This document shows positions 18,670 to 27,843 of a stretch of 64,000 nucleotides of DNA, in pieces (position 1 is the first letter of the stretch; each line of letters starts with the position of its first letter). The notes under the pieces are model-generated. The model saw nothing but the letters and a program-made list of their open reading frames with translations, was not told the DNA's origin and searched no databases. A program made the translations under genes and the position numbers. Source of the DNA: Streptomyces halobius (GTDB lineage Bacteria > Actinomycetota > Actinomycetes > Streptomycetales > Streptomycetaceae); NCBI RefSeq assembly GCF_023277745.1, contig NZ_CP086322.1, forward strand, positions 1,984,001 to 2,048,000, written 5' to 3'.

Positions 18670-21411
18670 TCAGGACTTTCCGGCCAGCCAGCGTTGCTGC
18701 TCCTTTCCCGCGTCAGTGGCCTGTGCGAGGCCATCCCCGGTGGCGGTCAGCGCGAGGCCGCTGTGCTGTGCCTTCAGCGTCAGCCCGTCGCCGTCCGCGT
18801 TCTCGGTGACGGTCCAGCGCTGGTTGGGGGTCTTGTAACAGGGGAACTGGTTCACCTCGGTGCCGGTGGCCCGCCCGCTCCTGGGCACGTCGGCGCACAG
18901 GCCGCTGCCTGCGTTCTTCACCTGGTAGGTGCCGTCGCCGTTGTAGGTGAGCTGCCACTTCTGGTGGTCGGAGGCGGACTTCTTGCCCAGCCGCAGCCGT
19001 CCGTTGCTGGTGTCGCCGGGTGCTTCGAGCCGCCCGTCTCCGGCGGCGCTGTCCAGGGTGTACGTGCCGTCGGCCAGCGTGGGGGTGCCGCCGACGGAGC
19101 CGGCTCCGTCGACCGTGACCTCCAGCGACTGCCCGGTGGACACCTCGGCGGTCTTCACCTGCACGGTCCCGGTCCTGCCGTCGTACCACCAGCCCGAGTC
19201 GGCCGCGTCCAGCTCCTTCTTCGACCGCACCTCGGTCAGCCGCTGCCCGGCGGCAAAGACGCCGGACGGGGCCGCGTGGGTGTGCACGCTCAGGCCGTAG
19301 CGGCGCTGGGCGGGCTTGCCCGCGTACTCGCCGTCCAGTGAACCGACGGAGACCTTTATCTGGCCCCGCTTCCCGGCCTGCGGTGCGGTCACGTCGATCT
19401 TCTGGGTGGCGGACTTGCCGGAGGCGTGCTCGCGGGTGCGACCGTCGTCCTCGCGGAGGGTGAAGGAGTTCTGCCCCTCGGGGTAAATGTCCAGGTCGAG
19501 GCGGCCGGCCTGCTTGCCTTCGGCCCAGTCGGTCGTGCCCTCGGGAAACATCGGCACGATGGCCCCGGCCCTCACGAACAGCGGCAGGGTGTCCAGCGGC
19601 GCCTTGTAGCCGTCGATCGTCTTCCCGCCCTCGTGGACCTCGCCGGTCCAGTAGTCGACCCAGCGGCCCTTCGGCAGGTAGATCCCATCGCGGGTCTCAC
19701 TGTCCTTGTAGACCGGCGCGACGAGGAAGTCGTCGCCGGCCAGGAACTCGTACTTGGCCTTGTCGCCCCAGGTGTTTGGGTCGTCTGGATAGTTGAGGTA
19801 GAGGGGGCGGGTGGGGCCGACACCGTTGTTCGAGGCGTTCGCCATGTGCGTGTCGAAGTACGGCAACAGCCGCTCGTGCAGCTTCAGGTACTTCCTGTTG
19901 ATGGCGGTGTACGGCTCGCCGTACCGCCACGGCTGCTTGTCCTGCGGCTTCCCCTCCGCGTCCGTCGCCCAGCCGCTCATCGAATACGTCATCGGCAGGA
20001 ACATCTTCCACTGCAGGTCACGCACGTACGTCTGGGCACTGCCGCCGTGGATGCCGTCGATGTCGCCGGTCGTGGCGTGCTGGCCTGACATGGTGGATCC
20101 GGCGTAGGTGGGGATCTGCCAGCGGATGTAGTCCCAGGAGCCGTGCTGGTCGCCGCTCCACATGGCGCCGCAGCGCTGGGTGCCTGCCCAGCCCGCGAGG
20201 GTGAGCACGTTCGCGCGGTCGAGGCTGTGCTGCTGGATGCCGTCGCGGGACTTCTCGCAGGCGTCGAGTGCCATGCGGTAGCCGGGGCCGACCCACTTGA
20301 CGTCGGTCTTGCGCACTCGTACCCCGGCCTTGACCTCGGCCTCCTGCTCGGTCAGGTCGGACTCGGTCCACAGGCCCAGCTCGGAGCCGCTGCCATGCAG
20401 CATGTCGCCGGTCTGGGGCAGGTCCTCGTAACCGCAGCCGTAGCCGTCGTTGACCAGCATCCAGCCCAGCGGGATGCCGCGGCTGCTGTAGCCTTCGGCT
20501 ACCTTCTTCGAGTCGCGGAGGGTTTTGCGCTTGCCGCGGTTCTCGTTGTGCAGATAGCAGTCGGCGTCGCCGACCTCCAGGGCGGACATCGGTATCCGCA
20601 GCGGGCGGCCGGTCAGCTCGGTGTAGCCGTCGATGGCCTGCTTGGCGTCGCCGACGAAGTAGTAGGCGTCGAAGCGCTGTTCCTGGTGCGTGGTTCTGAC
20701 CGGGGCGCCGAAGTCGTACGAGCCGGGAGCGAAGGTGTTGCGCAGGACGCCGTAGCCCTGGCTGGAGAGGTAGAACGGGACGGCGTTCGGGTTGCCGCCG
20801 TCGTTCCACCTGCCGTTCCCGTCCTCCTCCCCATTGGTGATGTCGATCTTCTCGCCGCGGTGGCTGAAGCGTCCGTTCTGCATGCCGCCGCCGAAGAACT
20901 GCTCCTGCCCGCCCTGCGCCAGGGTCTGCACCGTGCCCGCGTCCGACCAGGCCAGCGGCTCGGCCTCCCGCCACAACTCGGTGCCGTCCGCGTCGGCCAG
21001 TGCCAGCGTGACCGGCGACTTGGTGACGGTCAGCGTCGCCTTGTCGGTCTTGATGACGTACGCGTCGTCGGATTCGGTGTGGGACGAGCCCGCGCCCTCG
21101 TAGTCGCTCTTGACGACGATGTCGGCGTCCGGGGCACCGGGCTTGGCCGGATCGTCATTGGCCGGATCGGTGAACTTCCCGTCCGGGGCGAGGTGGACGC
21201 GGAAGAGGTCGTCGTTGTGGAAGTCGATGCGCAGCTCCGCCTCCCCGGCGGTGACCGTGTAGGTGTCACCGTCCGCGGTGAAGCCCGTGGCTTTGCCGAG
21301 CCGGTCGCCCGCTGCGGGCTCGTCCGCGCCCGCGTACACCGGCACCACCACCGTGATCAGTGCGGTGGCCAGCGCGGAGACGAGCAGCCGTGCCCTGGTC
21401 TGTTTGTTCAT
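18670..21411 (-). CDS. Secreted GH31 glycosidase with C-terminal ricin-type lectin domain
   Basis: A 913-residue exported glycosidase, probably an alpha-N-acetylgalactosaminidase. Signal peptide: residues 1-29, ending VYAGA. The GH31 (beta/alpha)8 domain spans about 270-600. The nucleophile Asp370 is in KTDVKWVGPGY and the acid/base Asp421 in MWSGDQHGSWDYIRW. The DVxWVGxGY form resembles the GH31 group that includes Enterococcus Nag31A. Residues 785-913 form a QxW-type ricin B trefoil (DHQKWQLTYNGDGTYQVKN, then NQRWTV), likely binding galactose or GalNAc. GGAG precedes the ATG. Alpha-galactosidase or alpha-glucosidase activity is an alternative. Confidence 0.85.
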   Translation of the reverse strand: MNKQTRARLLVSALATALITVVVPVYAGADEPAAGDRLGKATGFTADGDTYTVTAGEAELRIDFHNDDLFRVHLAPDGKFTDPANDDPAKPGAPDADIVVKSDYEGAGSSHTESDDAYVIKTDKATLTVTKSPVTLALADADGTELWREAEPLAWSDAGTVQTLAQGGQEQFFGGGMQNGRFSHRGEKIDITNGEEDGNGRWNDGGNPNAVPFYLSSQGYGVLRNTFAPGSYDFGAPVRTTHQEQRFDAYYFVGDAKQAIDGYTELTGRPLRIPMSALEVGDADCYLHNENRGKRKTLRDSKKVAEGYSSRGIPLGWMLVNDGYGCGYEDLPQTGDMLHGSGSELGLWTESDLTEQEAEVKAGVRVRKTDVKWVGPGYRMALDACEKSRDGIQQHSLDRANVLTLAGWAGTQRCGAMWSGDQHGSWDYIRWQIPTYAGSTMSGQHATTGDIDGIHGGSAQTYVRDLQWKMFLPMTYSMSGWATDAEGKPQDKQPWRYGEPYTAINRKYLKLHERLLPYFDTHMANASNNGVGPTRPLYLNYPDDPNTWGDKAKYEFLAGDDFLVAPVYKDSETRDGIYLPKGRWVDYWTGEVHEGGKTIDGYKAPLDTLPLFVRAGAIVPMFPEGTTDWAEGKQAGRLDLDIYPEGQNSFTLREDDGRTREHASGKSATQKIDVTAPQAGKRGQIKVSVGSLDGEYAGKPAQRRYGLSVHTHAAPSGVFAAGQRLTEVRSKKELDAADSGWWYDGRTGTVQVKTAEVSTGQSLEVTVDGAGSVGGTPTLADGTYTLDSAAGDGRLEAPGDTSNGRLRLGKKSASDHQKWQLTYNGDGTYQVKNAGSGLCADVPRSGRATGTEVNQFPCYKTPNQRWTVTENADGDGLTLKAQHSGLALTATGDGLAQATDAGKEQQRWLAGKS

Positions 21412-21484
21412 GGGGGGTCTCCAGTCCGTCGACAGGGGTACGGAGATCCAAACCCTCCGGTCGATCGCAGTCAACACTTATGCT

Positions 21485-21504
21485 GCAACCTTTTGTTCTT
21501 TGAT
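21485..21504. promoter_or_regulatory. Candidate DeoR operator upstream of the GH31 gene
   Basis: GCAACCTTTTGTTCTTTGAT lies about 75 bp upstream of the GH31 start. It shares GCA-N3-TTTTGTT with the complement of 17659-17677 upstream of the importer. The local AT richness (21470-21540) fits a promoter. Function is inferred. Confidence 0.35.
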
Positions 21505-21544
21505 ATCGGCAAGCAATCATGTTCCTGCATGTCGATCTTCGAAT

Positions 21545-22389
21545 AGCTCGGTGGGGATCCGTGGCGCCGATGACGCCGACGTGGACGCTCACACGGCGCG
21601 CGTACGCCTGGACGGAGGGTGCGACCGCGGTCCGACCAGGAAGGCGGGGCCGGAGAGCCCGGCGGTAGAGGAACCACCCGCCCCCGTAGGGGAGTTGAAC
21701 AGAGCGGCAGGTGCGTCCGTGCCGCCGCGCGGTCCATCCGCACTCGGGCGGGTCGCGGACCACGTGCCGAACACGTCAACCCACACGAGCCAACGCGCGT
21801 AGGCGCGTTGGATCTTCGCGCGCGCGTGCCGCGCAAGCAGCTCAGCGACCGGAACCGTGGGACACTTCGGCGTGTTCACGGTCGCTCACCTACGTCCGCT
21901 GCTTCCGCCCCGCTGTCGTTCCACGGCTGTCGTTCCACGGCGCCGCGCTCAGTGTGGCATCCTCCCCCTCGGCGACCTCGAACCAGACCGACACCTCCCG
22001 GTTTCGTCCTCGTGCCTGCCCCCCGCTTCGCGCAGTCACTCACTATCAGGAGGCCGCGCGCACCGACATCGCTCGGTCGCGGCCCTTTCACGCGGGGGAT
22101 GCGCGCCGTCTGAGGGTGGTCCGTTACGCGGTCCAGGACGCGATGGTCCGTTCGGTCGGCCAGGCCGTGGAGCTGCTGGGCGGGATGCCCATGTCTCCTC
22201 CTCCGGCATCGGACGTCGCCAAGGCACCACGCCTCTACGACTGGGCGGCCGCCCACCTGCCGGCCATCGCGGACTTCGATGGCGACCAGCCACCCACCAG
22301 CGGTGGGTGCCGGCCCGCCGCAGCCTGGCCAGACGCGACGAGACCGCGCCCACGCCGGCCACCAGCGACACCGCTTCGAACACGCGCTG
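21545..22389. other. Region without a confident gene
   Basis: Several frames are open on both strands but none is convincing. A minus-strand frame from 21879 (MNTPKCPTVPVAELLARHAR) has no domain I know. A plus-strand stretch near 22045-22190 (RYAVQDAMVRSVGQAVELLG) resembles the C-terminal helix bundle of acyl-CoA dehydrogenases and may be a relic; this is a weak impression. Confidence 0.35.
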
Positions 22390-22558
22390 ACCTGGTCCCG
22401 CTGGCGGCGGCGACACCAGGCGACCGCCCGCACGTGCCACTACCGACAGCGCACCGCGACGACACGTCACGAACCGCCATCACATGACGCGCCGTCAGCC
22501 AGATAGCCTCAGAAACAGCCCCCTGACCAGCACAGACACCGAAACGCTGCTGGAGTAC
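22390..22558 (-). repeat. 169-bp dispersed repeat, copy A
   Basis: The complement of this stretch aligns end to end, with no net gap, to 45522-45690. Shared blocks include GTACTCCAGCAGCGTTT, TCTGTGCTGGTCAGGG, TATCTGGCTGACGG and GACCAGGT. The two copies are in opposite orientations, 23 kb apart. Neither lies in a recognised gene. Confidence 0.7.
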
Positions 22559-22990
22559 CAGGTGTGCTGTCCGGCAGATCCACCGGAGCCGGCCTGCTCC
22601 CACGGCACTCCGCCATGCGGTGGATCTCCATGGCCGCACCTCCGCCGCATGGGGGAAGCGGATCATGCGCCGGCCCGATCCCTGCACGCTGCGGATCCAG
22701 CACAGTGATCCCATGGCAATCAGCGAGACGAGTCCAACGACGGCGGTCGAGGGAACCGAGCGGCCTGTGCCGCTCTGGGCAGAGCACATTGCCCGAGATT
22801 GGGAGCCACCCCTATCGGGTGACATACGACGCTGCCGGGATGGGTGGCGGAGTGTCTGTGCGAGCGGTCCACGCGCGGACCGCTGTCTGGAGCCCCGAGT
22901 ATTCCCAGTCCGCACGTCCGATGAGAACGACGCCCACCCTTCCGCCGTTTCCCGGCAGTCAACTGTCCTGAGGACGATGAGGGACCATCT
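22559..22990. other. Intergenic region
   Basis: No gene is recognised. Open frames on both strands here lack start signals and domain features. The plus-strand DUF6191 gene begins at 22991. Confidence 0.4.
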
Positions 22991-23347
22991 GTGACGATTT
23001 GGCTCATGTCATTCCCGGCGTTCGCGTGTCTACTGGTCCTGTTCGCCCTGGTGGAGAGCGCGTGGCGATGGTTCACGGGGCTGGGCTTGATCCCGTGGCT
23101 ACACAGGCGCACGGGGCAGTCGTTGTCGAACACGGCCTTCGATGAATTCACGGCGGTCGTGAACGGAAACAAGACGGTGGAGCTGGAGCAGCGTCGGGTG
23201 GAACTGCTGCGGCGGGACGACGAGAGCGACGGTGCGCCGCCCCGCTCCAGCATCGACCTGACCAAGGGCACCGCGTTCCTCGTGTTGCCCCAGGAAGCGG
23301 ACGGCCCGTGCGCTGACAGGCGCGATGCCCTTGAGGGCCGGCGGTGA
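22991..23347 (+). CDS. DUF6191-type small membrane protein
   Basis: A 118-residue protein with one N-terminal membrane helix (LMSFPAFACLLVLFALVESAW), then a short cytoplasmic part with FDEFTAVVNGNKTVELEQRR and LRRDDESDGAPPRSSIDL. This arrangement matches the actinobacterial DUF6191 family of unknown function. The start is GTG with only a weak purine tract upstream. Its TGA overlaps the GTG of the next gene, so the two are coupled. Confidence 0.7.
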   Translation: MTIWLMSFPAFACLLVLFALVESAWRWFTGLGLIPWLHRRTGQSLSNTAFDEFTAVVNGNKTVELEQRRVELLRRDDESDGAPPRSSIDLTKGTAFLVLPQEADGPCADRRDALEGRR

Positions 23348-23853
23348 AACGCGAACGGGAGGGAACGGGTGCAGAACCGTCCACGTCGTGGGGGCGTATC
23401 GCATGCGTGTGGGCGGCCGCGTTCGCCGGGGTGCACTTCTACTGGGCCGTCGGCGGTGATGTGGGGCTGAGCATCTCCGCCGGTCCGCTGGCCACCGAGC
23501 GCCCGCCGTGGTTCGTCATAGCCGGTTTGTGGGGTGTGGGTGTGCTCTGTCTCCTCGGCGCCCTGCTGGCATGGCTGCTTGCCCGGTGCAGGCTCCGGGG
23601 CGTTCCCGCTCTGCTGGCCAGGTGTCTGGGGTGGGGAGTCGGTGCCCTCCTACTGGCCCGTGGCATCGGTATCGAGGTGCTGCTGCTGACCAGCACGACG
23701 CACCTGGACCTCTCCGTGAGCGCGGAGCAGCGGGCCTGGACGCTGGCCCTCTGGAACCCCTGGTTCATCGCCGGAGGACTGGCCTTCGGCCTCGCCGCCC
23801 TCCGGTCCCGCAGGCATACCGACGCAGAACCGCTACCCCCGTCCAGAAGCTGA
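23344..23853 (+). CDS. DUF3995-type integral membrane protein
   Basis: A 169-residue protein with four hydrophobic segments (about residues 18-34, 55-80, 90-110 and 140-157). The start of the fold, ACVWAAAFAGVHFYWAVGG, is the DUF3995 hallmark (HxYWALGG). Function is unknown. It is translationally coupled (GTGA) to the DUF6191 gene. Confidence 0.72.
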   Translation: MKREREGTGAEPSTSWGRIACVWAAAFAGVHFYWAVGGDVGLSISAGPLATERPPWFVIAGLWGVGVLCLLGALLAWLLARCRLRGVPALLARCLGWGVGALLLARGIGIEVLLLTSTTHLDLSVSAEQRAWTLALWNPWFIAGGLAFGLAALRSRRHTDAEPLPPSRS

Positions 23854-23911
23854 TTGCTCCGCCAGCCAGCCCGCCACTCAAACAGCGGCGGGTCACACGC
23901 CATCAGACAGG

Positions 23912-24037
23912 GTGGCTCCCCACTTCGTTGCTGCACGTCGTCGGGTGGACGAGCTGCGGGAGGAAGCTGACCGTGTCCAGGCCGAACTGGCCGTGGCCGA
24001 GCGGGAAAGGCAGACCACGGCCCCAGCCTGGTGGATG
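23912..24037 (+). pseudogene. Short coiled-coil relic of a transposon-associated protein
   Basis: The plus-strand frame reads VAARRRVDELREEADRVQAE followed by LAVAERERQTTAPAW. This helical start is common in small Streptomyces proteins found beside transposases. Nothing coherent follows after about 40 residues, so I read it as a truncated fragment. Confidence 0.3.
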
Positions 24038-24115
24038 TGTTCCACGCCGCCTTCCCGAGGCGGCGGTCGGTATCTGGTGAGACACCGTCACTGCTGCGAA
24101 GGCGGGCGTGGTCGC

Positions 24116-25063
24116 TCAGAGGTGGAAGGTGGTGAGGACGGCCAGGTGGTCGGAGGGCCAGCCCGAGCCGCCCCCGAAGGTGTGGGACGTGACGGGCTTC
24201 AGCGAGCCGCCCTTGTGCAGGATGAAGTCGATGCGGTCCTGAGGCTCCGGTTTGTTGCCGTAGTCACTGTTCTTCTTCGTCACGGGAGACCAGGTGTTCC
24301 CCGGCACCTTCGCAGGGCTCGGGTGCAGCTCACGGTAGGAGTCCTTGAACCCCTTGTCCGAGAAGACCTTGGTCGCGGGCCATTCGACCGCCGAGTTGCA
24401 GTGCTTGGCCTTGGTCCCCTCGGTCCAGTCCAGGTGGGAGGGCGTGTTGAAGTCTCCCGCGACGATCGCCGGTGCCGAGCCGGTCCACTCCGCTATGTCC
24501 TGGGCCTGGGCCTTGCGGCTCGCCTCGTCCGCGTAGATCTGCTGGTAGCCGTCCTCGTCGAAGCAGGCGTTGTACGGGCCGTACTTCGTGTAGTCGAGGT
24601 GAATCGAGTACACCCACACGCCCTGGATCTTCGCGGCGATCGCCTTCGCTCCGGAGGACTTCTTCGAGAACGAGTCGGTCTTTTCGATCGGCTTCTTGCT
24701 GATGACATCGACGTCCGTGCCGCTGGCCGTGTGGTACTTCCACCCCAGTTTGCCCGCGATCTCCTTGGCGACCGGGCTGGAGGATTCCTGCAGGGCGACG
24801 ATGTCGGCGCCGGAAGACTTGACCTGGTGTGCGATCTTGTTGACCCCGTCCGAGACCTTCGCGCCACCGTGCCAGGTGTTCAGACTCATGACCTTCAGGG
24901 ACTGCGCGGACGAGTCCCCGCTCGTGCCGGCCCCACCGGTGGAGGCCGCCACCGCGGTCGCTGCCACGGCCAGTGCCGCCACTCCGCCGGTCAGGCCGAA
25001 GACGAGTCGCCGCTTGTTCCTCGCGTAGTTCGGGTCGTCCGAGTGCTTCGCGCTCTCGCTCAC
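24116..25063 (-). CDS. Membrane-anchored endonuclease/exonuclease/phosphatase-fold enzyme
   Basis: A 315-residue protein with a cytoplasmic N-terminus, one membrane helix or signal anchor (RRLVFGLTGGVAALAVAATA) and an exported catalytic domain. The EEP signatures are complete: MSLNTW, ALQES (metal Glu), HLDYTKYGPYNA, AGDFN, DRIDFILHKG and SDHLAV with the catalytic Asp-His. Such enzymes cleave DNA or phosphodiesters (DNase I or sphingomyelinase-like). I start at the GTG at 25063, 11 bases after GAGGA. The substrate cannot be told from sequence. Confidence 0.85.
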   Translation of the reverse strand: MSESAKHSDDPNYARNKRRLVFGLTGGVAALAVAATAVAASTGGAGTSGDSSAQSLKVMSLNTWHGGAKVSDGVNKIAHQVKSSGADIVALQESSSPVAKEIAGKLGWKYHTASGTDVDVISKKPIEKTDSFSKKSSGAKAIAAKIQGVWVYSIHLDYTKYGPYNACFDEDGYQQIYADEASRKAQAQDIAEWTGSAPAIVAGDFNTPSHLDWTEGTKAKHCNSAVEWPATKVFSDKGFKDSYRELHPSPAKVPGNTWSPVTKKNSDYGNKPEPQDRIDFILHKGGSLKPVTSHTFGGGSGWPSDHLAVLTTFHL

Positions 25064-25432
25064 GTGGTGCTCGTTCCTCTCGTATGCCGGAAGAACCGGC
25101 AGGTGTGGGGGAAGGAGCCGGGCGACGGCCACTCCATCACCCATGAGGCTCCCGTCCGGCGCCTCTTGCCGGACGCCGGAGACCTAAACCGGCTCCCCCG
25201 CCCGGCAAGGCGGTCTATTACAGGGCTGTGACAACGCAACCGCGCTTCATCCGGCAGCTCGCGCGAATAGCCGCGATCAGCGGGTTGACGTGGGCTTGGC
25301 CAGGGTCGTCATGGAGGTCCATGAACACCCTTCCCGAGCGCCGGGCGCCGAGCGACACCCGCGTACCGCGGCCACGACCCCGGCAGCACGTACCGGATGC
25401 CACTTCTGGCGTCTTGGATACGCTGAGATCAG

Positions 25433-26440
25433 GTGTTCATCATGGACTGGCCGACAAAGCTTCCGGTGATCGCACGGCTGATGCGTACGCATATGTGGCG
25501 ATCGTGCGAGCGACTGGTCACGGTCCACTGGGCTCAGCTCGCCGCCGCCATCACCTTCACCAGTTTCATCGCGCTTTTCCCCCTGATAACCGTCGGGGCG
25601 GCTATCGGCGCCAAGCTGCTGAGCGACGACCAGCTCGGGACACTCCAGAACGAGATCGCCGAGCAGGCGCCGGGCCTTTCCAGCCTGCTCGACCTGGACA
25701 GCCTCGTCGCGCACGCGGGAACCGTCGGGCTCATCGCGGGCGCGCTGCTGCTCGTGATCGGCATCAACTGGGTCGGCCACCTGCGCGGGGGCCTGCGCGC
25801 GGTATGGCAGAGGGAACAGGCCCCGGGAAATCCGTTCCTGCTCAAGCTCAGGGATGCCGGTGTGCTGGTCGGGCTCGGCGCGGTCGGGCTGGTCGCGATC
25901 GGCAGTTCGGTGTTCGCGAACGCTGCGGTCGGCTGGACCGCCGACAGGGTCGGGATAGAGGGCGGGGCAGGTCGGGTGCTGCTGTTCTTGGGCGGCCTGG
26001 GCACCGCCCTGCTCGTCGACTTCCTGCTGTTGATCTACCTGCTCACCCGGCTGCCGCGGGTCCATCCCGGCCGACGTGCGGTCGTGGTCGCCGGTCTGAT
26101 CGGTGCCGTCGGCTTCGAACTGCTCCAACTGCTGCTGACCGGCTACTTGCAGGGCGTCGCGGTGAAGAGCATGTACGGCGCCTTCGCTGTGCCGGTCGCC
26201 GTCCTCCTGTGGATCAACCTCGTGGCCAGGCTGCTGCTGTTCTGCGCCGCTTGGACCGCGACAGCGGTGCAGTCCAGCGAAACAGCTGCGGATGAGGCCC
26301 TTGGGCCCGGGATCAGCCCCGCAGTCGGGGACCCACCACAGCGTCGTAGGCCAACGGAGGCGCACCAGCAGCACCGCGCCACCGAACGGCGCCTCCAGCG
26401 CGCGGCCCGTGATGCCGAGCGCCGTAGCGAATCAAAGTAG
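25433..26440 (+). CDS. YihY/BrkB-family inner membrane protein
   Basis: A 335-residue protein. Signature segments are AAAITFTSFIALFPLITVGAA near residue 40, VGHLRGGLRAVWQ, FLLLIYLLTRLP and GAFAVPVAVLLWINLVARLLL, giving six membrane helices. The C-terminal 60 residues are a charged Arg/Glu-rich tail. The family (UPF0761) is poorly understood and was once called ribonuclease BN in error. A GTG (25433) or ATG (25442) could be the start. It converges with the related gene at 26464, with a gap of only 23 bp. Confidence 0.83.
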   Translation: MFIMDWPTKLPVIARLMRTHMWRSCERLVTVHWAQLAAAITFTSFIALFPLITVGAAIGAKLLSDDQLGTLQNEIAEQAPGLSSLLDLDSLVAHAGTVGLIAGALLLVIGINWVGHLRGGLRAVWQREQAPGNPFLLKLRDAGVLVGLGAVGLVAIGSSVFANAAVGWTADRVGIEGGAGRVLLFLGGLGTALLVDFLLLIYLLTRLPRVHPGRRAVVVAGLIGAVGFELLQLLLTGYLQGVAVKSMYGAFAVPVAVLLWINLVARLLLFCAAWTATAVQSSETAADEALGPGISPAVGDPPQRRRPTEAHQQHRATERRLQRAARDAERRSESK

Positions 26441-26463
26441 CGACTCATGTGTTCGACCCGCCC

Positions 26464-27204
26464 TCACCTGCGCCGCTTCAGCGCGTGTGACAGGCGCGGC
26501 AACTCCCCGTGCAGAACGCGGCCCACCGGCGCACCGCCGAAGACAACAACGCCCACGCCGACCAGCCAGGACCGGATGACCAGAACGGTTCCGAACGCGC
26601 CGTAGGTGACAGCGTTGGATGCGATCAACGGCGAGAAGACGAGCCGGGAGAAGCCCCTGAGACCGAGCGACCCGATCACGATGGCCACCGCGCCGGGCAG
26701 GGCACGCCGGGCAACCCGCCCGCCGAGCAGCGTCCGTTGCGACCACCAGAAGAACAAGATGGCGCTCAGCGACGCGGCGAACCCACCGGCCGGGCCACTT
26801 GCAGCGGCGTCGTGGTCGCGGAGACGAAGAGGTATCCCGTGAGGACGCCGAACCACACCAACATGCCGCCACCTGGCCCACCAGCGAGCCGACGGAAGAT
26901 CCCAGACCCTCTCATAGCCGGTCTGCACCGCCGCCCCGAAGGTCAGGCCGAAGACGGTGAGGGCAGCGATGCCGAACGCGGTCGTGGTCTGCAGTGCCTG
27001 GCCGGGCAGGGTGAACAGTTCCTCGACCTCCTCTCCGGAGGCCGTGGACACGTCGAGCCCTTCGCCGAGCCAATGCGCAATCCCCTGCCCGTGCTCGGGA
27101 TCGACCGAGGAGACAATGATCAGTAGCGGCACCAACGTGAGGAATCCGAGCGCAGCGAGCCCAGGGAACGCGGCAACAGTTCGAGATCGCTGCTCCGTCT
27201 CCAT
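26464..27204 (-). CDS. Second YihY/BrkB-like membrane protein, with a compensated internal frameshift
   Basis: A 246-residue open frame with METEQRSRTVAAFPGLAALG and TYGAFGTVLVIRSWLVGVGV. Residues corresponding to about 26780-26866 read as a polar, Arg-rich stretch (VGVVRRPHGIPLRLRDHDAA). In a neighbouring frame the same bases read MLVWFGVLTGYLFVSATTTP, the expected membrane helix. Two small indels therefore swap the frame and restore it, removing one transmembrane segment while keeping the gene open. Activity is doubtful. An upstream GGAGG is very close to the ATG, so the start is uncertain. Confidence 0.65.
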   Translation of the reverse strand: METEQRSRTVAAFPGLAALGFLTLVPLLIIVSSVDPEHGQGIAHWLGEGLDVSTASGEEVEELFTLPGQALQTTTAFGIAALTVFGLTFGAAVQTGYERVWDLPSARWWARWRHVGVVRRPHGIPLRLRDHDAAASGPAGGFAASLSAILFFWWSQRTLLGGRVARRALPGAVAIVIGSLGLRGFSRLVFSPLIASNAVTYGAFGTVLVIRSWLVGVGVVVFGGAPVGRVLHGELPRLSHALKRRR

Positions 27205-27452
27205 CCGCCTCCGACAAGTGAACGGCTGATTACCCGGTGTAGCCGCCCGAACAGAGATGGACGGCCTGTTGTGCTGGAGGGCTGCGTCGGCATGCCTGTC
27301 GACTACCACGGTAGATACCGTCACCGCGCGAGGGTGCGACGCAGGGATTCCCCAATACCCTGGAAGGGCAAAGGGCTACCGGTCCCGGCGGTGCGGCGAC
27401 TACTCGTGGACGGCTCGCACCCGCCCGGGGGAACGGCTCAGGAGGATAAGCC

Positions 27453-27809
27453 ATGATCCATGCAGCCGATGTCCGTGAGTGGCGCAACCACAACGTCCTC
27501 GACCCGAAGGGCCACAAGATCGGCGTGCTCGAAGCGATCTACGTGGATACCACCACCGACGAACCGGCCATGGCCACGGTCCGGGCCGGACTCCCCACCC
27601 GTCACCGCCTGGCCTTCGTCCCCCTCGACGACGCGACCCTCGGGCCGGACTACGTCAAGGTCTCCTACGCCAAGGCGCTGGTGAAGAAGGCGCCTTCGGT
27701 CGGTATGGATGACATCCTGCCCGCCGAGGCAGAGGAAGCGATCTTCCAGCACTACGACATGACCTACCAGGCGGGCGCAGGCGGCGAGCGGCAACTCGCG
27801 CGCCGCTGA
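27453..27809 (+). CDS. PRC-barrel domain protein
   Basis: A 118-residue cytoplasmic protein with an N-terminal PRC barrel (REWRNHNVLDPKGHKIGVLE, then IYVDTTTDEPAMATVR) and a short C-terminal extension. PRC barrels in actinobacteria often serve stress or envelope-linked functions, but the ligand is unknown. A clear AGGAGG lies seven bases before the ATG. The next gene starts 35 bp downstream on the same strand. Confidence 0.85.
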   Translation: MIHAADVREWRNHNVLDPKGHKIGVLEAIYVDTTTDEPAMATVRAGLPTRHRLAFVPLDDATLGPDYVKVSYAKALVKKAPSVGMDDILPAEAEEAIFQHYDMTYQAGAGGERQLARR

Positions 27810-27843
27810 CCACCCATGCTCAGCCCAACGTCGAAGACGAGCC

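Noticed and set aside
20143..21546. 467-residue plus-strand frame over the GH31 gene
   Set aside because: Mirror of the GH31 coding strand; no motifs, and the minus strand carries catalytic signatures and a signal peptide.
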